DNA of 7,540 nucleotides from Deltaproteobacteria bacterium (lineage in GTDB: Bacteria; Bdellovibrionota; UBA1018; UBA923): the NCBI GenBank assembly GCA_016194795.1, contig JACQAX010000085.1, positions 1-7,540 of the forward strand, read 5' to 3'. A model generated the notes under the pieces. It was not told the DNA's origin. It did no database searches and saw nothing but the letters and a program-made list of their open reading frames with translations. Shown here piece after piece: positions 1 through 5,645 of the stretch. A program made the position numbers and the translations under genes. Numbering within the stretch: the stretch's first letter is position 1; every line of letters begins with the position of its first letter.

Positions 1-1
1 C

Positions 2-946
2 ATGGCCGAAAACGACGCCCCCAACGACCGGGAAATCAACGAGGCCCGCGCGCGGATCGCGCCCTACGTCGCGCGCACCCCGCTCGTGCGCGCGTACGCG
101 CTTCAGGGCGAGGCTCGCGCGTGGCTCAAGCTCGAGACGCTGCAGCCGACGAACTCGTTCAAGGTGCGTCCCGCCTTCAACTCGATGCTGGCGAGGCTGG
201 ACGAGGCGCGCTCGCGCGGCGTCGTCGCCTCGTCTTCGGGAAACTTCGCGCAGGCCGTGGCCTACGCCGCCCGCGAGCTGGGCGCGCACGCCCGCATCGT
301 GATGCCTTCCAACACGTCCCCGTACAAGATCGCGCGCACGCGCGCGTTCGCGGGGCGCGACGACGCCGTCGTGCTCAGCGGCCCCACCTTCGACGAGCGC
401 TGGGCGCTCACCGAGAAGCTGCAGAAAGAGTCGGGCAGCCTGCTCGTGCACCCGTACGACTCGCGCGAGACGATCGCGGGCGATGCGACGCTGGGGCTCG
501 AGCTGCTCGACGACCTCGGGGGCGACTTCACCGTCGTCGTCCCCGCGAGCGGCGGCGGGCTGCTCGCCGGCGTGGCGCTCGCCGTGAAGACGGCGCGGCC
601 GCGCGCCCGCGTCGTCGGCGTGCAGTCGAAGGCCAACGGCTCGATGCGAGCGTCGTTCGTCGCGGGCAGCCGGCGCAAGAGCCCGCCGTTCACGAGTGTT
701 GCCGACTCGCTCGTGGCCGCGATTCCCGGCGAGAACACCTTCGCCATCATCAAGCGGCTCGTCGACGACGTCGTCGACCTCGAAGAGAGCGAGTTCCTCG
801 ACGCGGTGAAGTTCCTGGCGCTGGAGCAGAAGCTGGTCGCGGAACCGGGGGGCGCGGCGTCGGTCGCGGCGCTGCGTACGGGCAAGCTCGGACGCGTCAC
901 CGGCGACGTCGTCTGCATCGTCAGCGGCGGCAACGCTATTTCTTGA
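2..946 (+). CDS. PLP-dependent threonine/serine dehydratase family protein (fold type II)
   Basis: This 314-residue protein belongs to the tryptophan-synthase-beta (fold type II) PLP enzymes and is closest in style to threonine ammonia-lyase/serine dehydratase/serine racemase, which eliminate or racemise hydroxy amino acids in the cytoplasm. Visible hallmarks are the Schiff-base lysine K54 in NSFKVRPAFN, the substrate loop SSSGNFAQAVAYAA (78-90), the phosphate-binding glycine loop PASGGGLLAG (181-190), the C-terminal EPGGAASVAAL, and the terminal SGGN. Some signature positions differ from the usual forms: SFKVRPA where SFKxRGA is common, SGNF where SGNH is common, and IAGDATLG where IAGQGT is common. 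The exact substrate is therefore uncertain. No ACT-type regulatory domain follows the catalytic domain. The ATG lies at the window edge and the protein then reads directly into the usual N-terminal helix (EINEARARIAPYVARTPLV), so this start is plausible, but upstream sequence is not visible. Its 3' end overlaps the convergent FliG-like gene by 11 bp. Confidence 0.88.
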   Translation: MAENDAPNDREINEARARIAPYVARTPLVRAYALQGEARAWLKLETLQPTNSFKVRPAFNSMLARLDEARSRGVVASSSGNFAQAVAYAARELGAHARIVMPSNTSPYKIARTRAFAGRDDAVVLSGPTFDERWALTEKLQKESGSLLVHPYDSRETIAGDATLGLELLDDLGGDFTVVVPASGGGLLAGVALAVKTARPRARVVGVQSKANGSMRASFVAGSRRKSPPFTSVADSLVAAIPGENTFAIIKRLVDDVVDLEESEFLDAVKFLALEQKLVAEPGGAASVAALRTGKLGRVTGDVVCIVSGGNAIS

Positions 947-1358
947 AGACGAGGCGGCCTTCGGCCTCCAGGCGCTTGGCGATCTCGACGATCTCGGCCT
1001 GCGCCTTCTCGACGTCGGTGAGCTTCTGCGGCGGCTGGTTGGCCAGCTCGTCGCGCAGCACCTCGGCCTGGCGCTTGGACATGTTCGAGAAGACGTGCGC
1101 GCGCAGCTCGTCGGAGGCCTTGCGCAGCGCGAGCACGAGCTTCGCCTCCGGAATCTCGCGCAGCAGCTCCTGGGTCATCCGCGGGGTAAGCTGCCGGAGG
1201 TCCTCGAAGTCGAACAGCCGGGCCTCGAGCTGGCGCGCGAGCTTCTCGTCGCGGGCGGCGATGTTGGAGAGGATCTTGGCGCGCGTCTCGGCGTCCAGGA
1301 GCTGGAGCATCTCGATGACCGAGGGGATTCCGCCTTTCGGCTGCTTGGGGGCGCCCAT
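936..1358 (-). CDS. Short FliG C-terminal-domain protein (orphan flagellar rotor-like)
   Basis: This 140-residue protein aligns by eye with only the last part of FliG, the rotor switch protein that takes torque from the MotA stator. Residues 11-48 resemble the end of the FliG middle domain (LQLLDAETRAKILSNIAARD, then ARQLEARLF). Residues 49-140 resemble the C-terminal domain: FDFEDLRQLTPR, LLREI, LVLALRKAS, SNMSKRQAEVLRDEL, KLTDVEKAQAEIVEIAKRLEAEGRLV. From memory of the family, charged positions equivalent to the torque residues appear to keep their sign (about R79, R96, D103, E104, K112). A normal FliG has about 330-350 residues, so the N-terminal domain that binds FliF and most of the middle domain that binds FliM are absent. 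The ATG at 1358 is preferred; an in-frame GTG at 1445 would add 29 Arg-rich residues unlike FliG. No flagellar gene adjoins it. It could be a paralog used outside the flagellum; no function is assigned. Confidence 0.82.
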   Translation of the reverse strand: MGAPKQPKGGIPSVIEMLQLLDAETRAKILSNIAARDEKLARQLEARLFDFEDLRQLTPRMTQELLREIPEAKLVLALRKASDELRAHVFSNMSKRQAEVLRDELANQPPQKLTDVEKAQAEIVEIAKRLEAEGRLVFKK

Positions 1359-1460
1359 GATCGAAGCGTAGCGCCTCGGCAGCGGGCTGTCGAGCGACCG
1401 TCGCGCGGCGCGCCGCCGCGCTCGGTCTTCCTTTCGCGGGAACACGGGCCTATTTTAGCG

Positions 1461-1468
1461 GGAGGAGG
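1461..1468 (+). promoter_or_regulatory. Strong Shine-Dalgarno of the host-attachment-type gene
   Basis: GGAGGAGG lies 6 nt before the ATG at 1475 and fixes that start codon. It is the best ribosome binding site in the window. The 116-bp divergent gap around it (1359-1474) also holds TAAAAT on the minus strand at about 1454-1459, a possible -10 for the FliG-like gene, but I find no convincing -35 partner. Confidence 0.7.
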
Positions 1469-1474
1469 CGCAAA

Positions 1475-1948
1475 ATGGTGACGTGGATCCTGGTCGCGCA
1501 GCGAGGCTTGGCACGGCTCTACACGAGCAGAGGGCCCGGCGCCCGGCCGCAGCTCGTCGAAACGATCGAGCATGCCGAGGGCCGGGCAAAAGACCGCGAG
1601 CTCGTGTCCGACCGCGGGGGCCGCGTCTTCAAGATGCGCTCGGCCGCCCGCTCCGCGGCAGAGCGCAAGGTCACGCCCCACGACCACGTGACCGAGCAGT
1701 GGGCAACCGAGCTTGCGACCCTTTGCGAGCACGGGTGGGGGCGCGACGACTTCGATTTCCTGATCCTCGTCGCCGAGCCGCGCTTTCTCGGTCGCCTCAA
1801 GAGCGCGCTCGGGGCGAAGGTCGCCGGCCGGGTCGTGGCGACGCTGGGCAAGGATCTTCCCCTCGACCTCTCGGAAGCCGAGCTCAAGGCGCAGCTCGGC
1901 TCACTCATCGAGCCGTGGCGGAAAGCGCTGCTCAAGTCGGCGGGTTGA
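1475..1948 (+). CDS. Host-attachment / baeRF-type protein
   Basis: This 157-residue cytoplasmic protein matches the family often annotated 'protein required for attachment to host cells', which has been grouped with the bacterial archaeo-eukaryotic release-factor-like (baeRF) domains. Visible family features are the opening strand WILVAQRGLARLYTSR (4-19), the RELVSDRGGRVF segment (41-52) after an acidic/basic linker, HDHVTEQWATELA (69-81), the strand FDFLILVAEPRFLGRLKSAL (93-112), and the C-terminal KDLPLDLSEAELKAQL (126-141). The length is normal for the family. The biochemical role is poorly defined, and relatives often occur as stand-alone stress-associated genes. It is expressed alone from the divergent gap. 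Its last 17 bp overlap the convergent MNIO gene. Confidence 0.85.
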   Translation: MVTWILVAQRGLARLYTSRGPGARPQLVETIEHAEGRAKDRELVSDRGGRVFKMRSAARSAAERKVTPHDHVTEQWATELATLCEHGWGRDDFDFLILVAEPRFLGRLKSALGAKVAGRVVATLGKDLPLDLSEAELKAQLGSLIEPWRKALLKSAG

Positions 1949-2882
1949 GGAGAGTTTCGGCGGAGGCGGGTTTTCGCGGGGAAGCCGGCAGCCGCCGCGC
2001 GGGTGCCGGGTCCCGCTCATGGGCCGCGGCGATCTCGCGGGCCTTGCCGAGCTCGGCCTCGAGGCGCGCGTAGTCGGGGATGTTCGCGTCCCACTCGATC
2101 ATCGTGGGCGCGAGCCCGAAACGTTTGAGCGCCTCGCCGTAGAGCGACCAGACCTCGTCGCAGACCGGGTGGTCGTGCGTGTCGATGAGAAACAGCCCTT
2201 GTCCGGTGTCGTTGGTCGAGTGGCCGGCGAGGTGAAACTGGCCGACGCGCTCGGCCGGAACGCCGTCGAGGTAGGCGAGCGGGTCGAAGCCGTGGTTGAT
2301 CGCGCTGACGTAGACGTTATTCACGTCGAGCAGCAGGCCGCAGTCGGCGCGCGTGGCGATCTCGGTGAGAAACTCCCACTCTTCCATCTCGGAGTGCTCG
2401 AAGGTGAGATAGCTCGAGACGTTCTCGAGCAGGATGCGGCGCTTGAGCTTGTCCTGCACGCGCTGCACTCGCTCGACGACGTGGTCGGCGGCCTCGCGCG
2501 TGTAGGGAAGGGGAAGCAGGTCGTGGAGGTTCTGGCCGCCGTTGCTGGTCCAGCAGAGGTGGTCGGAGACCATCGCGGGCTCGAAGCGGTCGACGAGCGC
2601 CTTCAGCTTCTCGAGATACCCGGGGCAGAGCGGATCGACCGAGCCGATCGAGAGCGAGACGCCGTGAAAAACGATGGGGCGCTCGGCGCGGACTTTTTCA
2701 AGGACATGCTGGGGGCGGCCGCCGTCGCCCATGTAATTCTCGGACACGACCTCGAACCAGGCGACGTTCGCCGGCGAGGAGCGGCCATCGAGGACGTCGC
2801 GATAATGCTCCGAGCGGAGGCCGAGGCCGAACCCCAGGCGGGGAAACAGGCTCTGCGGCTTTCCGTCTCGGAGCATCGTCAC
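1932..2882 (-). CDS. MNIO (DUF692) multinuclear non-heme iron oxidase, BufB-like peptide maturase
   Basis: This 316-residue protein is a clear member of the DUF692/MNIO family, TIM-barrel enzymes with two or three iron ions. Members modify cysteine (or Asn/Asp) residues of ribosomal peptides: MbnB for methanobactin, TglH for 3-thiaglutamate, HvfB/BufB for copper-handling exported peptides. Candidate metal ligands sit in the expected strands: E49 (SENY), H73 (FHGVSLSIGS), D107/H108 (VSDHLCW), E153/N154 (LLENVSSYL), D186/N189 (LLLDVNNVYVS), H217/H221 (QFHLAGHS), D234/H236/H238 (DTHDHPV), E263/D265 (IEWDANIP). The last 27 residues form a Pro/Ala/Arg-rich tail beyond the barrel that overlaps the convergent gene. 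The GTG at 2882, with AGGA 8 nt upstream, is favoured; an in-frame ATG at 2876 is the alternative. It lies 13 bp after the stop of the putative precursor gene, so the two are surely co-transcribed. Substrate specificity is inferred from that neighbour. Confidence 0.9.
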   Translation of the reverse strand: MTMLRDGKPQSLFPRLGFGLGLRSEHYRDVLDGRSSPANVAWFEVVSENYMGDGGRPQHVLEKVRAERPIVFHGVSLSIGSVDPLCPGYLEKLKALVDRFEPAMVSDHLCWTSNGGQNLHDLLPLPYTREAADHVVERVQRVQDKLKRRILLENVSSYLTFEHSEMEEWEFLTEIATRADCGLLLDVNNVYVSAINHGFDPLAYLDGVPAERVGQFHLAGHSTNDTGQGLFLIDTHDHPVCDEVWSLYGEALKRFGLAPTMIEWDANIPDYARLEAELGKAREIAAAHERDPAPARRLPASPRKPASAETLLNPPT

Positions 2883-2895
2883 GACTTAAATCCTA

Positions 2896-3177
2896 TTACT
2901 CGGGTTTCTTCTCGTCGCCGGCCGGAGCAGCTTCCTTGGTTTCGCCCTTCTTGGCGTCGTCCGTCTTGCCCTTTTTCTTGCCGTGGGCCTTCTTCTTGCC
3001 CTTGCAGCCGTCCTTGCTCTTGCAGCTGCCCTTGCAGGAGTTCTTGGCCTTGGCAGGAGCCTTGTCGCCACCGGCTTCGTCGGCGAACGCGGGGGCGATC
3101 TTGGCCATGCTGACGCCAGCGGCGAAGATGCCGGCCATCGCGGTGCTCAGGAGAATCTTTTTGGTTTCATTTTTCAT
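2896..3177 (-). CDS. Sec-exported Lys/Cys-rich small protein, putative bufferin-like MNIO substrate
   Basis: This 93-residue protein starts with a classical signal peptide: positive n-region (MKNETKK), hydrophobic stretch from about 8 to 24, and probable cleavage after APAFA (residue 32). The mature chain of about 61 residues is highly charged, with many lysines and only three cysteines (C48, C52, C58) in the cluster NSCKGSCKSKDGCKG. The rest is a Lys/Gly/Ala/Glu tail with one histidine (AHGKKK). The CKG pattern recalls Cys-rich exported substrates of BufB/HvfB-type MNIO enzymes, whose modified cysteines bind copper. Its gene directly precedes an MNIO gene, which makes it the probable substrate. 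The ATG at 3177 is preferred because GAGGA lies about 7 nt upstream and the signal peptide begins properly there; an in-frame ATG at 3204 would add nine residues. The modification, the metal and the role are inferred. A plain secreted Lys-rich protein is the alternative. Confidence 0.8.
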   Translation of the reverse strand: MKNETKKILLSTAMAGIFAAGVSMAKIAPAFADEAGGDKAPAKAKNSCKGSCKSKDGCKGKKKAHGKKKGKTDDAKKGETKEAAPAGDEKKPE

Positions 3178-3182
3178 GGTGA

Positions 3183-3208
3183 GTTCCTCATGTAAGTACT
3201 TCATGTAA
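3183..3208 (-). repeat. Tandem 13-bp direct repeat over the precursor gene's leader
   Basis: Two adjacent 13-bp units, TTACATGAAGTAC and TTACATGAGGAAC on the minus strand, differ at two positions. The unit nearer the gene contains its Shine-Dalgarno (GAGGA). An 8-bp palindrome AAGTACTT (3194-3201) spans the junction. The repeats lie downstream of the proposed promoter, so they would be in the 5' untranslated region. They could bind a regulator or affect translation, or be chance duplication. Confidence 0.5.
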
Positions 3209-3232
3209 ATACTGCGTTTGCGTTGTGGAGAC

Positions 3233-3262
3233 AGTGTAAAGGCATCTTAGGGATGACGTCAA
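3233..3262 (-). promoter_or_regulatory. Putative promoter of the precursor-MNIO operon with palindrome over the -35
   Basis: On the minus strand TTGACG (3257-3262) is followed after 18 bp by TACACT (3233-3238), an acceptable sigma-70-type arrangement placing the transcript start near 3226, about 49 bp from the ATG. The perfect palindrome TGACGTCA (3254-3261) covers most of the -35 element and is a candidate operator. This 112-bp gap (3178-3289) also serves the divergent DUF4337 gene, for which I find only a weak GGA four bases before the ATG and no clear promoter. Confidence 0.45.
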
Positions 3263-3289
3263 AGCCAAGTTTTGGTAGCTTAACGGAAA

Positions 3290-3832
3290 ATGACTGAAAT
3301 CGAAGTTCCGTTGGACAAGGTGCAGGAAGATCTCATTGAGCATGCCCACCATTCGGGCGGCGACCGTCTCATGATGCGGCTGGCGCTGACCTCGGCCCTG
3401 CTCGCCGCTCTCGCCGCGGTGGCGGCGCTTCTCGCCGGCCACCACGCCAACGAGGCGATGCTCGAGCAGATCCACGCCTCCGATCAGTGGAGTTATTTCC
3501 AGGCCAAGGGGATCAAGGCGGCCGTGCTCGGCACGAAGCTCGACCTGACCCGCGTGCTCGGGAAAGCGCCCGCCGGGAAGGACGTCGAGAAGCTCGCCGA
3601 GTACAAGAAGGAGCAGGAAGAAATCAAGAAAGACGCCGAGGAAAAAGAGAAGGAGTCGCGCGCGCATCTGGCGCACCACGTGATTCTCGCGCGCGCCGTC
3701 ACGATGTTCCAGGTGGCCATCGCGATCGCGGCGATCTGCGCGCTCACCCATCGCCGCCGCTTCCTCTTCGTGAGCCTCGGGTTCGGGATCGCCGGGATCC
3801 TCTTCCTCGCGCAAGGGATACTGGTGACCTGA
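3290..3832 (+). CDS. DUF4337 family inner-membrane protein
   Basis: This 180-residue protein has the DUF4337 layout. A short charged N-terminus (PLDKVQEDLIEHAHH) is followed by a membrane helix at about 30-50, then the family hallmark AGHHANEAMLEQIHASDQWSYFQAKGIKAAVL (49-80). A strongly charged coiled-coil segment runs at about 98-127 (lysine/glutamate rich), and two closely spaced membrane helices follow at about 134-152 and 157-178. The coiled coil is predicted to lie between membrane segments, on one face of the membrane. The function of DUF4337 is unknown. The gene is divergent from the MNIO operon and runs 3 bp short of the ATP-grasp gene, so the two form an operon and translation may be coupled. 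Confidence 0.88.
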   Translation: MTEIEVPLDKVQEDLIEHAHHSGGDRLMMRLALTSALLAALAAVAALLAGHHANEAMLEQIHASDQWSYFQAKGIKAAVLGTKLDLTRVLGKAPAGKDVEKLAEYKKEQEEIKKDAEEKEKESRAHLAHHVILARAVTMFQVAIAIAAICALTHRRRFLFVSLGFGIAGILFLAQGILVT

Positions 3833-3835
3833 CGC

Positions 3836-4849
3836 ATGCGCGTCCTGATGCTCTTCGACCTGGCAGAACAGCCGCCGAAGTCGCAGGACGAGGCCGCCTA
3901 TGCCGCCGATCTCGATGACGAGGCCTGGGAGTCCGAGGCCGCCATCCTGGCCGCGCTCCGGCGTCTCGGCCACGACGTGCGGCTTTTCGGCATCCACGAC
4001 GACATCCGCATCCTGCTCGACGAGCTGCAGGCGTCGCGGCCCGACGTCGTCTTCAACCTCTGCGAGGCCTTTCGCAGCGATCGCGCCCTCGAGGCGCACG
4101 TGCCGGCGCTGCTCGAGCTGCTCGGCATGAAAACGACGGGCGCCCGCCCGGCGGCGCTCGCGCTCTGCAAGGACAAGGCGATGTCCAAGCGCGTCGTCGC
4201 CTCGAGCGGCGTGCGCGTGCCCCGTTTCGAGGTCTCGTCGCGCTCGAGCCCGCTCGCCTCCTTCAAGCACGTCGGCTTTCCGGCCATCGTCAAGCCCCTG
4301 GGGCTCGAGTCGTCGACCGGCATCTCGCAGGACTCGCTCGTCTCCGACGAGCAGGCGGCGCTCGAGCGGGCGCGCTTCGTGCACGAGCGTCTCGGCCAGG
4401 ACGCGATCGTCGAGGAGTACGTCGAGGGCCGCGAGCTGTACGTCGGCGTGCTCGGCAACTGGGACTGCGGAAGGCTCGAGGTTTTTCCGCCGCGCGAGCT
4501 TTTCTTCGACGAGGTGCCCGACGGCGATCCCAAATTCGCCACCTTCAAGGCCAAGTGGGACGACGCGTACCGAAAAAAATGGGGCATCCGCAACGGCTTC
4601 GCCGCGGGCCTGGGCGACGCGCTCGAGAAGCGCGTGAGCGACGTGGCGCGCGCGGCCTATCGCGCGCTCCAGATCAGCGGCTACGCCCGTCTCGACCTGC
4701 GCCTCACGCCCGAAGGCGAGCTCGTCTTTCTCGAGGCCAACCCCAATCCGTCGATCGCGCGCGACGACGACTTCGCCGCGGCGGCGGCCAAGCACGGCCT
4801 GCCCTACGACAAGCTCGTCGCCCGTCTCATAAAGCTTTCGGGAGCTTGA
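3836..4849 (+). CDS. ATP-grasp ligase, D-alanine-D-alanine-ligase-like
   Basis: This 337-residue cytoplasmic protein has the D-Ala-D-Ala-ligase arrangement. The N-terminal domain includes VVFNLCEAFRSD (71-82) and VPALLELLGMKTTGA (89-103). The ATP-grasp follows, with K153 in FPAIVKPLGLESSTGI (148-163), the adenine-contacting IVEEYVEGREL (191-201), and Mg-binding residues in YARLDLRL (283-290) and FLEANPNPSI (298-307), in which E300 and N302 are the expected ligands. The tail DDFAAAAAKHGLPYDKLVARLI is typical of Ddl-like proteins. These enzymes form a peptide or amide bond through an acyl-phosphate. True Ddl is usually near cell-wall genes, which are absent here, and the LxxxWDDAYRKKWGIRN region differs from Ddl as I remember it, so another substrate is likely. 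No Shine-Dalgarno precedes the ATG, consistent with coupling to DUF4337. Its end overlaps the convergent protease gene by 23 bp. Confidence 0.85.
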   Translation: MRVLMLFDLAEQPPKSQDEAAYAADLDDEAWESEAAILAALRRLGHDVRLFGIHDDIRILLDELQASRPDVVFNLCEAFRSDRALEAHVPALLELLGMKTTGARPAALALCKDKAMSKRVVASSGVRVPRFEVSSRSSPLASFKHVGFPAIVKPLGLESSTGISQDSLVSDEQAALERARFVHERLGQDAIVEEYVEGRELYVGVLGNWDCGRLEVFPPRELFFDEVPDGDPKFATFKAKWDDAYRKKWGIRNGFAAGLGDALEKRVSDVARAAYRALQISGYARLDLRLTPEGELVFLEANPNPSIARDDDFAAAAAKHGLPYDKLVARLIKLSGA

Positions 4850-5630
4850 ACTTCAGCGCGTGCTCGACGAGCTCGTGCGAGGGCATGTTGAGGAGGATGC
4901 GCGGGTTGCCGCCGGCTTTCTCCTCGAGCAGGCGCGTGACCCAGAGCCAGGCCCAGACGTAGTGCGCGTAGAGCGGCAGCTCGGGCCGGTAGAGGCGCGT
5001 GTTGTAGAGCGACTGGTAGCGGCCTTTGGGGTCTTTCAGGATCTTGTGGATGGCGCGGTCGACGGCGGGGCCGTGCTCGAGCACGCGCGAAAGGCCGTCC
5101 TCCGTCTGGTAGACGTAGTGGCAGGCGTCTTCGCGCGGGTTGAGCAGCTCGGAGACGACGCAGCTGAAGCCCTCGCCCATGAGGTGCTCGATGACGGGAA
5201 GGTTCTCGGTGAACTCGTCGTGGCTCATGTCGGGCGTCTTGCCGAAGCCCGCCCAGATCTCGGGCAGGGGCTCGCGCGCGACGTGGGCGAGCTCGTGGGC
5301 GACGAGGATGTCGAGATAGGCGCCGCGCCCATGGCTCTCGTCGACGCCGAGGTAGACGCAGTGCTTGCCGTGGTCGAAGCGCGCGTAGCCGTCCATCGTG
5401 GTGAACGCGCCGAAGAGCACGGCGTCGCCGGTGAGCGTGATGCCCAAGCAGCGCTCGACGGCGTCGATCGACTTCTTGAGCCGCGCCTCCTCGTACGCCG
5501 GGTCGAGCGCGAGCGGCGCGAGAAGCTGCTCCATCGGCCGCAGGTACTCGGCGACCTGGCAGGAGGCCGGCTTGCGCTCCCAGCGCTTGAGCGCGTCGAG
5601 AAGGTCGGGCAGGTAGTTGTGGACTCTCAT
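4827..5630 (-). CDS. Putative zinc metalloprotease with HExxH motif
   Basis: This 267-residue protein carries HELAH at 112-116 within a hydrophobic helix (LDILVAHELAHVARE), and a downstream helix with EGFSCVVSELLNP (153-165) that could supply the third ligand (E153), as in gluzincins. The order resembles DUF2268-like putative proteases, but the match is only by motif. The C-terminal part (YAHYVWAWLWVTRLLEEKAGGNP) is aromatic and helical. No signal peptide or clear membrane helix is visible, so it is probably cytoplasmic. The ATG at 5630 has only a weak GGTGAG directly before it. It lies 15 bp after the secreted-protein gene, so the two are co-transcribed. Its target is unknown, and the peptidase activity is inferred from the motif. 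Confidence 0.75.
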   Translation of the reverse strand: MRVHNYLPDLLDALKRWERKPASCQVAEYLRPMEQLLAPLALDPAYEEARLKKSIDAVERCLGITLTGDAVLFGAFTTMDGYARFDHGKHCVYLGVDESHGRGAYLDILVAHELAHVAREPLPEIWAGFGKTPDMSHDEFTENLPVIEHLMGEGFSCVVSELLNPREDACHYVYQTEDGLSRVLEHGPAVDRAIHKILKDPKGRYQSLYNTRLYRPELPLYAHYVWAWLWVTRLLEEKAGGNPRILLNMPSHELVEHALKFKLPKAL

Positions 5631-5645
5631 CTCACCGCGATTGTC

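Noticed and set aside
121..1371. A 416-codon open frame on the plus strand over the PLP enzyme and FliG-like gene
   Set aside because: It is an Arg/Ala-rich shadow of the PLP enzyme in another frame, continuing antisense to the FliG-like gene.
1359..1445. An N-terminal extension of the FliG-like protein from a GTG at 1445
   Set aside because: The added residues are an Arg-rich stretch unlike FliG, and the ATG at 1358 begins just before the recognisable similarity.
2019..3113. A 364-codon open frame on the plus strand opposite the MNIO and precursor genes
   Set aside because: The minus-strand MNIO protein is unmistakable. The end of this frame is a Ser/Cys/Pro-rich artefact of the lysine-rich precursor read backwards.
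2896..3177. The lysine-rich small protein as a histone-H1-like DNA-binding protein
   Set aside because: A proper signal peptide and the three-cysteine cluster next to an MNIO gene argue for an exported peptide substrate. The lysine-rich tail alone is weak evidence for DNA binding.
3188..4795. A 535-codon open frame on the minus strand antisense to the DUF4337 and ATP-grasp genes
   Set aside because: Its translation is Arg/Glu/Val/Gly-rich with no recognisable motif, and it mirrors two well-supported plus-strand genes. Long antisense frames are expected at this G+C content.
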